Below are positions 36,875 through 44,737 of a stretch of DNA of 64,000 nucleotides, in pieces. Position 1 is the first letter of the stretch. Each line of letters starts with the position of its first letter. The stretch spans positions 124,001 through 188,000 of the forward strand of contig NZ_CP014546.1 in NCBI RefSeq assembly GCF_001579805.1. Reading direction: 5' to 3'. The stretch comes from Pseudomonas azotoformans. GTDB lineage: Bacteria > Pseudomonadota > Gammaproteobacteria > Pseudomonadales > Pseudomonadaceae. The notes below the pieces were generated by a model. It worked only from the letters and a program-made list of their open reading frames with translations. It searched no databases and was not told the DNA's origin. The translations under genes and the position numbers were made by a program.

Positions 36875-37974
36875 TGATGCTCAGGCGACAGGCTTTGGCG
36901 GTTGGCAGCGTGCTGCTCAGTGCGCTCACGTTGGGCGGCTGGACGCTGTTCAAAGGGAAAGACAAGGGCCCGCTGCTGCTCTCGGCGCGGGATGATGCAG
37001 ACGGCAGGCACTACGCCGTGGGCTATCGCCTGGACGGCAAGCAGGTGTTTGCCACCCAGGTCGGCCAGCGCTGCCACGACATCATCAACCACCCGACGCT
37101 GCCGATTGCACTGTTTGTCGCCCGTCGCCCAGGCACCGAGAGTTACCTGATCGACCTGCGCGATGGCACGCTGCTGCAAACCATCACCTCCAAGGCGAAT
37201 CGCCATTTCTATGGCCACGCGGTCATTCACAAGAGTGGCGACTGGCTGTACGCCACCGAGAACGACACGACCGACCCCGGCCGTGGCCTGCTCGGTGTGT
37301 ATAAGTTCGAAGGCGAGCGGCTGGTGCATACCGGCGAGATGTCCACCCACGGCATCGGCCCGCATCAGGTGTCGTGGATGCCCGACGGCGAAACCCTGGT
37401 GGTGGCCAACGGCGGCATTCGCACCGAAGCCGAAAGCCGCGTGGAAATGAACCTCAACGCCATGGAACCAAGCCTGGTGCTGATGCACCGCGACGGCAGC
37501 CTGATCAGCAAGGAAACCCTGGACCAGCAGATGAACAGCGTGCGCCATATGGGGATCGCCAGCGATGGCACCATCCTCACCGGGCAGCAGTTCATGGGCG
37601 CGTCACAGGAGCGTTCCGAGTTGCTGGCAATCAAGCGGCCGGGCCAACCCTTCGTGGCGTTCCCGGTGGCGGATGAGCAGTTGCAGGCCATGGGGCACTA
37701 CACCGCCAGCGTCGCGGTGCACAGCGATTTGCGCCTGGTGGCGTTGACGGCTCCACGGGGCAACCGCTTCTTTATCTGGGACATGGACAGTGGCGAGCTG
37801 CGCCTGGATGGACCACTGCCCGACTGTGCCGGTGTCGGCGCCGTCGAGGATGGCTTTGTCGTGACCTCGGGCCAAGGTCGTTGCCGGTTCTACGATTGTC
37901 GTCAGAAACCGTTGGTGGCAAAGCCGTTGGAATTGCCCGCCGGGCTCTGGGATAACCACCTGCATCTGATCTGA
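36874..37974 (+). CDS. DUF1513 domain-containing periplasmic protein
   Basis: A 366-residue protein with an N-terminal hydrophobic signal (RRQALAVGSVLLSALTLGGW), probably exported; the RRQ context could suggest Tat, but the pattern is weak. The body has repeated beta-propeller-like strands (HYAVGYRLDG, GTESYLIDLRDG, WLYATEND, GIGPHQVSWMPDGETLVVANGG), as in DUF1513. Its start overlaps the imelysin stop by one base. Function unknown; operon context points to iron. Confidence 0.85.
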   Translation: MMLRRQALAVGSVLLSALTLGGWTLFKGKDKGPLLLSARDDADGRHYAVGYRLDGKQVFATQVGQRCHDIINHPTLPIALFVARRPGTESYLIDLRDGTLLQTITSKANRHFYGHAVIHKSGDWLYATENDTTDPGRGLLGVYKFEGERLVHTGEMSTHGIGPHQVSWMPDGETLVVANGGIRTEAESRVEMNLNAMEPSLVLMHRDGSLISKETLDQQMNSVRHMGIASDGTILTGQQFMGASQERSELLAIKRPGQPFVAFPVADEQLQAMGHYTASVAVHSDLRLVALTAPRGNRFFIWDMDSGELRLDGPLPDCAGVGAVEDGFVVTSGQGRCRFYDCRQKPLVAKPLELPAGLWDNHLHLI

Positions 37975-37987
37975 GCTGGCGCACAGC

Positions 37988-38022
37988 AAAAAAAAGGGCC
38001 TCGCATCGCAAGGCCCTTTCGT
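37988..38022. terminator. Bidirectional intrinsic terminator
   Basis: The AAAGGGCCT / AGGCCCTTT stem, with an A tract on one side and T on the other, separates the DUF1513 gene from the convergent ColR-linked operon. Confidence 0.85.
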
Positions 38023-38038
38023 GGGGGTTTGAATCGTT

Positions 38039-38266
38039 TCAACTCTGTGGCCTCATCCCTTGAGACATGCCAAACATGAACAGCAACAACTCATGATCAG
38101 GCTTGGCTGCGGTGCTCGCCTTGGCGACGCGCGGCAACAGGCATTGCGCGCCACCCTGCGTTGCACTGAGCACCTGTGTGCGAGGCTGTTCCCAGGCCGC
38201 CAGCGCCAAGGCTGCAACGCCCAACGCCCCGACCAGGAACAAACCTCGTGCTATTTCTAGCTTCAT
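38039..38266 (-). CDS. Small single-span membrane protein at the end of the wapQ operon
   Basis: A 75-residue protein starting at ATG 38266, overlapping the wapQ stop (ATGA). It has one hydrophobic segment (GLFLVGALGVAALALAAW, residues 8-25), then a polar 50-residue tail that may lie in the periplasm, ending near a LLLFMFGMSQG stretch. I recognise no family. Its tight coupling to wapQ suggests it is translated and linked to LPS or envelope biology. Confidence 0.6.
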   Translation of the reverse strand: MKLEIARGLFLVGALGVAALALAAWEQPRTQVLSATQGGAQCLLPRVAKASTAAKPDHELLLFMFGMSQGMRPQS

Positions 38267-38982
38267 CTGGTTAAACCCTTGATAGCGCTGCCAAACGCCG
38301 TCTCGTAAAAGTAGCTGAGTTTCTTCCAGTCCGTGTCGTTCCACGACGAATGGCGGCGCAGTTGCAGCATGTCATGGGAAGCGGCCCGATAAGCGGTCAA
38401 GCGTTGGCGGCATTTCTCGAAATCCAGCAGCGCCACTTCGACGTTGGCCGAGTCGCCCTGGCCGGTCACTCTTACAAAAATGTGCTTGATGTACAGGCAG
38501 CCATGCTGCCAGCGCCCACGGTGCATACGCGCCAAGGTGCCAGCAAGCTCCTTGAGCACGCGCTCATGCACCAGCTCGCCGTACTGTTCACGACCACCGG
38601 CGGCATACCAGTTTTCGATTTCGTCGAAGCCATCGAGGGCCGCAGTCACCAACAGTGCCTGCCAGTGGTGCTCAGGGTCGCGGCGCGCCTCGCAAAAAAC
38701 CATCTCGGGTACGCGTACATCCAACAGGCGCAGGCCCTTGATGGCATCCCGCTCACGCAACACAGTGGGACGGCCAAACGGGTGCAACCAACTGCGGTAG
38801 ATGTGCCCGGTCTGGCGCTTGCTGTAGAGCAAGCGTCCATTGGCACTCATCACGCGTTGCACACCACTTTCACCACCACGGCGACGGTTGGGTTCTTCGA
38901 CCCACTCGCCTTGCTGGCGCCAGAAATAATCAAAGCGTTCTTCGGGCGCTACATGACTGCCTGCTACGCACTCAACTGCCAT
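38263..38982 (-). CDS. wapQ: Lipopolysaccharide core heptose kinase-like protein (WapQ/InaA)
   Basis: A 239-residue kinase-fold protein of the InaA/Kdo-WaaP family. It has a catalytic-loop-like MHRGRWQHGCLYIKHIFV and an ALLDFEKCR metal-binding motif. ATG 38982 lies 4 bp after the methyltransferase stop; a longer frame to 39192 would overlap that gene and is rejected. In P. fluorescens WCS365 a methyltransferase/wapQ operon lies downstream of colRS and is ColR-regulated, exactly this arrangement. Probable role: phosphorylation of LPS core sugars. Confidence 0.85.
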   Translation of the reverse strand: MAVECVAGSHVAPEERFDYFWRQQGEWVEEPNRRRGGESGVQRVMSANGRLLYSKRQTGHIYRSWLHPFGRPTVLRERDAIKGLRLLDVRVPEMVFCEARRDPEHHWQALLVTAALDGFDEIENWYAAGGREQYGELVHERVLKELAGTLARMHRGRWQHGCLYIKHIFVRVTGQGDSANVEVALLDFEKCRQRLTAYRAASHDMLQLRRHSSWNDTDWKKLSYFYETAFGSAIKGLTR

Positions 38983-38986
38983 CCTG

Positions 38987-39667
38987 TTACCTCTTGCGCA
39001 ATACATACACTCGCCACATGGCGTAGAGCGGAATGAAGTCCAGGGACTCCTGAACACGGAAACCGGCTTCTTCGAATTCTGCTTCAACAGTAGCAGCCGG
39101 TAACACAAATCTGTTTTGGTAACCTTCCTGCTCACCTTTTTTGCGACGCTGCTCTTCGAGACGCTTGCGTTTCCAGGCTTTGAAATTGCCATCGACCCAC
39201 AGCGAAACGATCACGCTGTCACGGGTAACGCGCTGAAACTCCCGCAATATCGCCAGTCGGTGCGCCGGATCACCAATGTGGTGCAACAGGCGCATGCAAA
39301 AAATGCTGTCGACCGAGTTATCCGGCAGATCGATATCAAACGCAGATGTCTGCAAGGGTCGTACCCGTTTCACCACATCGGCGGGCTGGGCAGCCGTTGC
39401 GACCTTCAACATCGACGCCGAGTTGTCGGCGCCAATGATGACGCGATTGGGCTTTTCGGCCAGCAGCGGCCAGAAACGCCCGGCGCCGCACGGCAAGTCG
39501 AGCACCAGGCCAGGCTCACCGGCCATCGCCAGCGCACCACGGGCCAATTGCTCGTCGCGTTTGTGGGACAACCGGCGGGCCAGATTGTCCTGATGCTTGA
39601 GCAAATACTCTTGGGCGTGTTCGTCGTCGTACTTTTCGGAAAATTCGAGTTTGGTCGGGGTAGACAT
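38987..39667 (-). CDS. Class I SAM-dependent methyltransferase (ColR-linked)
   Basis: A 226-residue methyltransferase. Motif I is VLDLPCGAGRFWP near residues 55-67, and GADNSASML and DNSVDSIFCMRLLHHI (motif IV region) follow. A basic lysine/arginine-rich helix (AWKRKRLEEQRRKKGEQ) lies near 165-181. It is the first gene of the methyltransferase-wapQ-small protein operon beside colRS, known in P. fluorescens as ColR-controlled. The substrate is unknown; an LPS or envelope role is inferred. Confidence 0.87.
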   Translation of the reverse strand: MSTPTKLEFSEKYDDEHAQEYLLKHQDNLARRLSHKRDEQLARGALAMAGEPGLVLDLPCGAGRFWPLLAEKPNRVIIGADNSASMLKVATAAQPADVVKRVRPLQTSAFDIDLPDNSVDSIFCMRLLHHIGDPAHRLAILREFQRVTRDSVIVSLWVDGNFKAWKRKRLEEQRRKKGEQEGYQNRFVLPAATVEAEFEEAGFRVQESLDFIPLYAMWRVYVLRKR

Positions 39668-39735
39668 CGACGGATCTCCAGTTGCTGATGCCTACAACCT
39701 TAAGCAGCAGTCTGTGATCAACAGGTCAACCCGTT

Positions 39736-39751
39736 GTGAAAAACTTGTCCT
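39736..39751 (-). promoter_or_regulatory. Candidate ColR box upstream of the methyltransferase operon
   Basis: Read on the minus strand it ends in TTTTTCAC, the invariant part of the published ColR consensus, preceded by a partial match (A and C/G positions kept). It lies about 70 bp upstream of the methyltransferase start. The rest of 39668-39856 shows no other element I can name. Confidence 0.5.
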
Positions 39752-39856
39752 GTCCAATCCCCATACATTTCAAGACTTTACAGACACAAGCAATGGCATG
39801 GGGCCATCTTCGCCGAATGACGGTGATCTCTGGCAGGATAGCGGCAGAGGGTGGAG

Positions 39857-41137
39857 TCAGGCGTTGACCTGACTCAGTTGCACATGAAAGCGGCAGCCAT
39901 TGGGCTCCATGGTGCTGAGGCTCACGGTCCAGCCCTGGTTCTCGCAGATGCGCTGGACCAGCGACAACCCCAGGCCCAGGCCTTCTCCGCGCTTCTCGCT
40001 GCCGCGTACAAACGGCTCGAACATCGCCTCACGTTTGTCTTCGGGAATACCGACCCCGCTGTCTTCCACCACAAAGCCCGTGGGTTCCAGGGTCAGGCGG
40101 ATAAACCCGTGTTCGGTGTAGTGCAGGGCGTTGCGCAGCAGGTTGCCCATGACGGCGTGCAGGAAGGTGGTGTTATAGCGCGTGTCCAGGGGGTGACCGG
40201 GGTTGTAGATCAGCTCCAGGCCTTTTTGCTCGATGGGCTCGCGCCAGATACCGAGCAGATCATCGGCCACCTGCGCGAGGCTGACCTGCGGCGACATGGC
40301 CGACTCATCATGCTGGGCACGGGCCAGCATCAGGAAGGTCTGTACCAGTTCGCGCATCTCTTCGCAGGCCCGGGCGATACGCAGCACCTGGTTGCGCCCA
40401 CGCTGGTCGATGGCCGGGTTTTCCAGCAGCAGCTCGCAGGAGCTGGCCAATACCATTAACGGTGTGCGCAATTCGTGGCTGACATCACTGGTGAACAACT
40501 GCTCACGGGACAGCGCCTGACGCAGGCGTCCCAGGGTGGCATCGAAGGCCACGGCCAGTTCACCCACTTCATCCGCCGCGTAATCCGGTGCCAACGGCGG
40601 AGCCAGGCCCAGCAGTTGGTCACGGTGACGCACCTGACGGGCCAGCCGCACGACCGGCGCCATCACTTTGCGCGCCAGCACCCAACCGAGGAACACCGCC
40701 AGCGCCAGGCTGAGGACGAAACCCACCAGCACCACGGCAAACAGCACGCGCTCGCGCTCTTCAAAATCGCTTTGATCCTGCAGCAACACGTAGCGCCGGC
40801 CGTCGACCACTTCGACCATGGCGTGGTACGACAGCGCTTCGCGGAACACTTCATGGAAGCCGGGCTCAAGGTGGCGCAAATCCTTGGGCAACTCAAAATC
40901 CCCAGGGCCACCGCTGAAGTAAAACAGCTGATCCGGCTCGGGCCGGTGCCGCCAGTCTTCGACCGTGTCCATCAGCAGCAAGCGCTGCAGGTCACCGCCC
41001 AGGCCCGCCGAGATCAACTTCTCTTCCACCAGGTGCACCGTCGCGACGATGCCCATGGCGAAGGCCCCCGCCACCAACGCACTCATCAACGCAAAGGCGA
41101 TGATGATCCGTTGGGCAAGGCTTTGCTTAAACTCCAT
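39857..41137 (-). CDS. colS: ColS sensor histidine kinase
   Basis: A 426-residue membrane kinase. The start ATG 41137 is supported because numbering from it reproduces the residues reported as metal-sensing in P. putida ColS: E38, H105 and the ExxE pair E126/E129 (FEERE). Membrane helices near 11-33 and 132-152 enclose a ~95-residue periplasmic domain. HAMP follows, then the H box SDVSHELRTPL, and an HATPase ending GLGLGLSLV. ColS responds to Fe3+, Zn and other metals and activates ColR. It overlaps colR by 11 bp. Confidence 0.93.
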   Translation of the reverse strand: MEFKQSLAQRIIIAFALMSALVAGAFAMGIVATVHLVEEKLISAGLGGDLQRLLLMDTVEDWRHRPEPDQLFYFSGGPGDFELPKDLRHLEPGFHEVFREALSYHAMVEVVDGRRYVLLQDQSDFEERERVLFAVVLVGFVLSLALAVFLGWVLARKVMAPVVRLARQVRHRDQLLGLAPPLAPDYAADEVGELAVAFDATLGRLRQALSREQLFTSDVSHELRTPLMVLASSCELLLENPAIDQRGRNQVLRIARACEEMRELVQTFLMLARAQHDESAMSPQVSLAQVADDLLGIWREPIEQKGLELIYNPGHPLDTRYNTTFLHAVMGNLLRNALHYTEHGFIRLTLEPTGFVVEDSGVGIPEDKREAMFEPFVRGSEKRGEGLGLGLSLVQRICENQGWTVSLSTMEPNGCRFHVQLSQVNA

Positions 41138-41810
41138 CACGACCCTCGGCCAGGCGATAACCGACACCGTGCACCGTTTGCAGCAACGGCTTGGCGAACG
41201 GTTTGTCGATCACTTGGCGCAATTGGTGGACGTGGCTGCGCAGGCTGTCGCTGTCCGGGCAGTCGTCGCCCCACAAGGCTTCTTCAAGGATTTCGCGGCG
41301 CAACACGTGCGGGCTCTTTTGCATCAGCACCGCCAGCAGTTTCAGGCCAACTGGGTTGAGCTTGAGCAAGCGGCCTTCGCGGGTCACTTCCAGGGTGTCG
41401 AGGTCGTAGCTCAGGTCACCCACTTGCAGGGCGCGGCGCCCGCCACCCTGGGCACGGCGCAGCACCGCTTCAATACGCGCGGCCAGTTCCGACAGGGCAA
41501 ACGGTTTGAGCAGGTAATCATCGGCGCCAGACTTGAAGCCCTGCAACCGGTCATCCAATTGGTCGCGGGCGGTGAGCATGATCACCGGCGTGTCGCGGCG
41601 CGCATCTTCACGCAGGCGTTTGCACAGGGTGTAGCCATCGATGCCGGGCAGCATGATGTCGAGCACGATGAGGTCGTAATGCTCGGTGGCGGCCAGGTGC
41701 AGGCCCGACAAACCGTCCTGCGCACAGTCCACGGTATAGCCTTTTAGCCCCAGGTAATCGGCCAGGTTGGCCAGAATATCGCGGTTGTCTTCAACCAATA
41801 GAATTCGCAT
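41127..41810 (-). CDS. colR: ColR response regulator
   Basis: A 227-residue OmpR-family regulator. Receiver: phosphoacceptor D51 (IVLDIMLPGIDGY) and KPF. The winged helix ends LLQTVHGVGYRL. ColR controls LPS-modifying and envelope genes and is needed for root colonisation in P. fluorescens WCS365. Its promoter region is shared with the divergent LtaS-family gene. The partner colS follows with an 11-bp overlap. Confidence 0.95.
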   Translation of the reverse strand: MRILLVEDNRDILANLADYLGLKGYTVDCAQDGLSGLHLAATEHYDLIVLDIMLPGIDGYTLCKRLREDARRDTPVIMLTARDQLDDRLQGFKSGADDYLLKPFALSELAARIEAVLRRAQGGGRRALQVGDLSYDLDTLEVTREGRLLKLNPVGLKLLAVLMQKSPHVLRREILEEALWGDDCPDSDSLRSHVHQLRQVIDKPFAKPLLQTVHGVGYRLAEGRDGV

Positions 41811-41927
41811 GGGCAGTGTCTCCGTACGCGGTAACGGCCGTGTTGGCTCGCGCAGCTTAAGGCCAACTGTGACTCAGGGATAGACCTGGAAGGCCCGTCG
41901 ATTAAGGTTTTCAACCGATATTTTAGT

Positions 41928-41943
41928 TGAACGAGATTTTCAC
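41928..41943 (+). promoter_or_regulatory. Weak ColR-like motif upstream of the LtaS-family gene
   Basis: TGAACGAGATTTTCAC keeps seven of the eight terminal ColR-box bases (TTTTCAC), plus the internal A and C. It lies 68 bp before the LtaS-like start in the colR intergenic region (41811-42011). The match is partial, so this is a hypothesis only. Confidence 0.3.
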
Positions 41944-42011
41944 TATAGCTTCACAAGTTGACTACAGTGTCAGAGCGAAGATCGCCACCCATTGATATAA
42001 GGAACATAGAC

Positions 42012-43961
42012 ATGGGGTTTCTCAAAACAGCGCCTATGCGCTATTTGCTGTTGGTAACCGGTGCCTGGCTGGTTGTTTTCCTGCTCACGCGCAGCGTGTT
42101 GCTCATCACTCACCTGGATGAAGTCGGTGGCAACCTGTTGCCAGTGTTTGGCGTGGGCCTGCTCTACGACTTGGGTTTTCTGGCCTACGCGGCGCTGCCG
42201 TTGGGTCTGTACCTGCTGCTCTGCCCACCTGCGCTGTGGCGTCGTCGTGGGCACCGCTGGTTTTTGCAGGCGGTGCTGACGGTCAGCCTGTTCGCCATGT
42301 TGTTCACGTCGGTTGCCGAATGGCTGTTCTGGGATGAGTTCGGCGTGCGCTTCAACTTTATCGCCGTCGACTACCTGGTGTATTCCGATGAAGTGCTGAA
42401 CAACGTGCTGGAGTCCTACCCGATCGGCAAGCTGCTGAGCCTGTTGGCGATGCTCGCGATTGTGTTGAGCCTGGCCCTGCGCAAACCGTTCAATGCCGCG
42501 ATGAATGCGCCTTTGCCACCGCTGCGTGGCCGCCTGGTCAACGCCCTGGGCCTGTTGGTGGTGGCGGGCCTCAGCCTGCAACTGATCAGCCAGGACAGCC
42601 CGCGCACCCTAGGCGGTAACGCCTACAAGAACGAGCTGGCAAGCAATGGCCCGTACCAGTTTTTTGCTGCGTTCCGTAACAACGAACTGGACTACACCCA
42701 GTTCTATAAAAGCCTGCCGGCGGACGTGGTTGCCAAACAGTTGCGCGCCGAGCTCAGTGAGCCCAACGCCCGCTTCATCGACAAAGACCCGCTGGATATC
42801 CGCCGTGCTATCACCAACCCCGGCACGTTGCGCAAACCCAATATCGTGCTGGTGACCATCGAAAGCTTCAGTGCCAAGTACATGGGCAGCAACGGCGACG
42901 AGCGCAACCTGACGCCCAACCTGGATGCCCTGCGCAAACAAAGCCTGTACTTCAATAACTTCTATGCCACCGGCACTCGCACCGACCGAGGCCTGGAGGC
43001 GATCACCCTGGCGATCCCACCGACGCCGGGCCGTTCGATCGTCAAGCGCATCGGCCGCGAAAGCGGCTTCGCCAGCCTCGGCCAGCAGCTCAGCGCCATC
43101 GGCTACGACAGTGTATTCGTCTACGGCGGGCGCGGTTATTTCGACAACATGAATGCATTCTTCAGCGGCAACGGTTATCGGGTCGTCGACCAGAGCAGCG
43201 TGCCCGAGTCAGAAATATCGTTTAAAAACGCCTGGGGCATGGCCGACGAAGACCTCTATAAACAAAGCCTGAAACTGGCCGATGCGGACTACGCCAAGCA
43301 GCAACCCTTCCTGCTGCAACTGATGACCACGTCCAACCATCGCCCCTACACCTATCCCGATGGGCGCATCGATATCAAATCCGGCAACGGCCGCGACGGT
43401 GCGGTGAAATACACCGACCATGCCATCGGCGAATTCCTGGAGGCTGCACGCCAGAAGCCGTGGTTCGACAACACGATCTTCGTGTTCGTCGCCGACCACA
43501 CCGCCGGCAGCGCCGGCAAGGAAGACCTGCCGATCACCAACTACCAGATTCCGCTGTTCATCTATGCCCCCAAGCTGGTCGAGGCACGGGAGACCGCGCA
43601 ACTGGCCAGTCAGATCGACTTGGCGCCGACCTTGCTGGGGCTGATCAACCTGAGCTACGAATCGACGTTCTTCGGTCGCAACCTGTTGCAAGACAACCCG
43701 CTGCCACCGCGTGTTGTGGTCGGCAACTACCAGCACCTGGGACTGTTTGACGGCAAAGACCTGGCGATCCTCAGCCCACGCCAGGGCCTGCGTCGCCATG
43801 ACCAGGCGCTGGGGGAAAGCCAGGAGTTGCGGGTGGGCAGCGATGACCCGCTGATCCTGCGCGCCATCACTTACTACCAGGCCGCGAGCTATGGATTCAA
43901 ACAGCAATTGCTGAGCTGGAAAGCGCCGAAGGACGTGACGCCGGCAATCAGCGCCCGCTGA
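42012..43961 (+). CDS. LTA synthase-family phosphoglycerol transferase
   Basis: A 649-residue protein with five N-terminal membrane helices (within 10-200) and a periplasmic sulfatase-fold domain. Metal ligand E284 is in VTIESFSAKYMG, and the catalytic threonine is probably T324 in GTRTDRGLEA. ADHTAG and the C-terminal metal-binding histidine follow. ATG 42012 has AAGGAA; the frame also opens at a TTG at 41958. Gram-negative homologues add phosphoglycerol to periplasmic glucans (OpgB-like) rather than lipoteichoic acid, so that is the likely role. Divergent from colR. Confidence 0.87.
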   Translation: MGFLKTAPMRYLLLVTGAWLVVFLLTRSVLLITHLDEVGGNLLPVFGVGLLYDLGFLAYAALPLGLYLLLCPPALWRRRGHRWFLQAVLTVSLFAMLFTSVAEWLFWDEFGVRFNFIAVDYLVYSDEVLNNVLESYPIGKLLSLLAMLAIVLSLALRKPFNAAMNAPLPPLRGRLVNALGLLVVAGLSLQLISQDSPRTLGGNAYKNELASNGPYQFFAAFRNNELDYTQFYKSLPADVVAKQLRAELSEPNARFIDKDPLDIRRAITNPGTLRKPNIVLVTIESFSAKYMGSNGDERNLTPNLDALRKQSLYFNNFYATGTRTDRGLEAITLAIPPTPGRSIVKRIGRESGFASLGQQLSAIGYDSVFVYGGRGYFDNMNAFFSGNGYRVVDQSSVPESEISFKNAWGMADEDLYKQSLKLADADYAKQQPFLLQLMTTSNHRPYTYPDGRIDIKSGNGRDGAVKYTDHAIGEFLEAARQKPWFDNTIFVFVADHTAGSAGKEDLPITNYQIPLFIYAPKLVEARETAQLASQIDLAPTLLGLINLSYESTFFGRNLLQDNPLPPRVVVGNYQHLGLFDGKDLAILSPRQGLRRHDQALGESQELRVGSDDPLILRAITYYQAASYGFKQQLLSWKAPKDVTPAISAR

Positions 43962-44038
43962 TCGTCACCCCGAGCCCTTGCCTACGCAGGGGCAAGGGCG
44001 TAACACTTGCGCCCATTCTCCGGCGACGACGCCCTTTC

Positions 44039-44737
44039 ATGTCCGACACCCTGCTGCTGATCGAAGATGACCGCCCTCTGGCCGCACTGACCGCCGAGTT
44101 CCTGCGCGCCGAAGGGTTTACCGTGTCGGTGGAGCATCGCGGCGATCGCGCGGCCCAGCGTATCCGTGATGAGCAGCCGGCGTTGCTGATTCTGGATGTG
44201 ATGTTGCCGGGCATCGACGGTTTTACCCTGTGCAGACAGATCCGCGACCACTACCCCGGTTTGATCCTGATGATGACGGCGCTGGACGAAAACGCCGAGC
44301 AACTGACCGGCTTCAACGTTGGCGCGGATGACTATGTGGTTAAACCCGTCGACCCACTGCTGTTGCTGGCCCGGATCCGTTCGCTGCTGCGTCGCCATCC
44401 GCAAGCCCCGCGTGCTTATTACCAGTGGGGCACGTTTCGATTGGATCTCAACCACCACTTCGCCTGGCTCGATGAGGTGCCCTTGCAGTTTTCGGTAGCC
44501 GAGTTCGAGTTGCTCACGATTTTCGCCCGCCATTGCGGGGTGCTGCTGACCCGCGAAAAGCTCCTGCAAAACCTGCGTGGCCTGGAGTACGACGGGCTCA
44601 ATCGTTCCGTGGACATGCGCGTGTCGCGTCTGCGCAAGAAGTTGATGAGCCTGGACTGCCCGGTGACCATCCAGACCATCACGGCCCAGGGCTACCTGTT
44701 TGTCGAAATCCCGCAAGGCGCCCAGCATGCGCTCTAA
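44039..44737 (+). CDS. RstA-like response regulator
   Basis: A 232-residue OmpR-family regulator. Receiver: D10, D11 and phosphoacceptor D53 (LILDVMLPGIDGF), then VVKPVDP. The winged helix ends IQTITAQGYLFVEI. The sequence most resembles RstA. The partner kinase starts 11 bp before its stop. It lies 77 bp after the LtaS-family gene. The stimulus and targets are not evident; no binding site was recognised. Confidence 0.88.
   Translation: MSDTLLLIEDDRPLAALTAEFLRAEGFTVSVEHRGDRAAQRIRDEQPALLILDVMLPGIDGFTLCRQIRDHYPGLILMMTALDENAEQLTGFNVGADDYVVKPVDPLLLLARIRSLLRRHPQAPRAYYQWGTFRLDLNHHFAWLDEVPLQFSVAEFELLTIFARHCGVLLTREKLLQNLRGLEYDGLNRSVDMRVSRLRKKLMSLDCPVTIQTITAQGYLFVEIPQGAQHAL

Noticed and set aside
36890..36950. 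Tat signal peptide on the DUF1513 protein
   Set aside because: Only RRQ is present; the SRRxFLK consensus is not met, so I left the export route open.
38983..39192. N-terminal extension of the WapQ-type kinase
   Set aside because: It would overlap most of the end of the methyltransferase gene; kinase-like sequence starts at 38982, 4 bp after that gene's stop.
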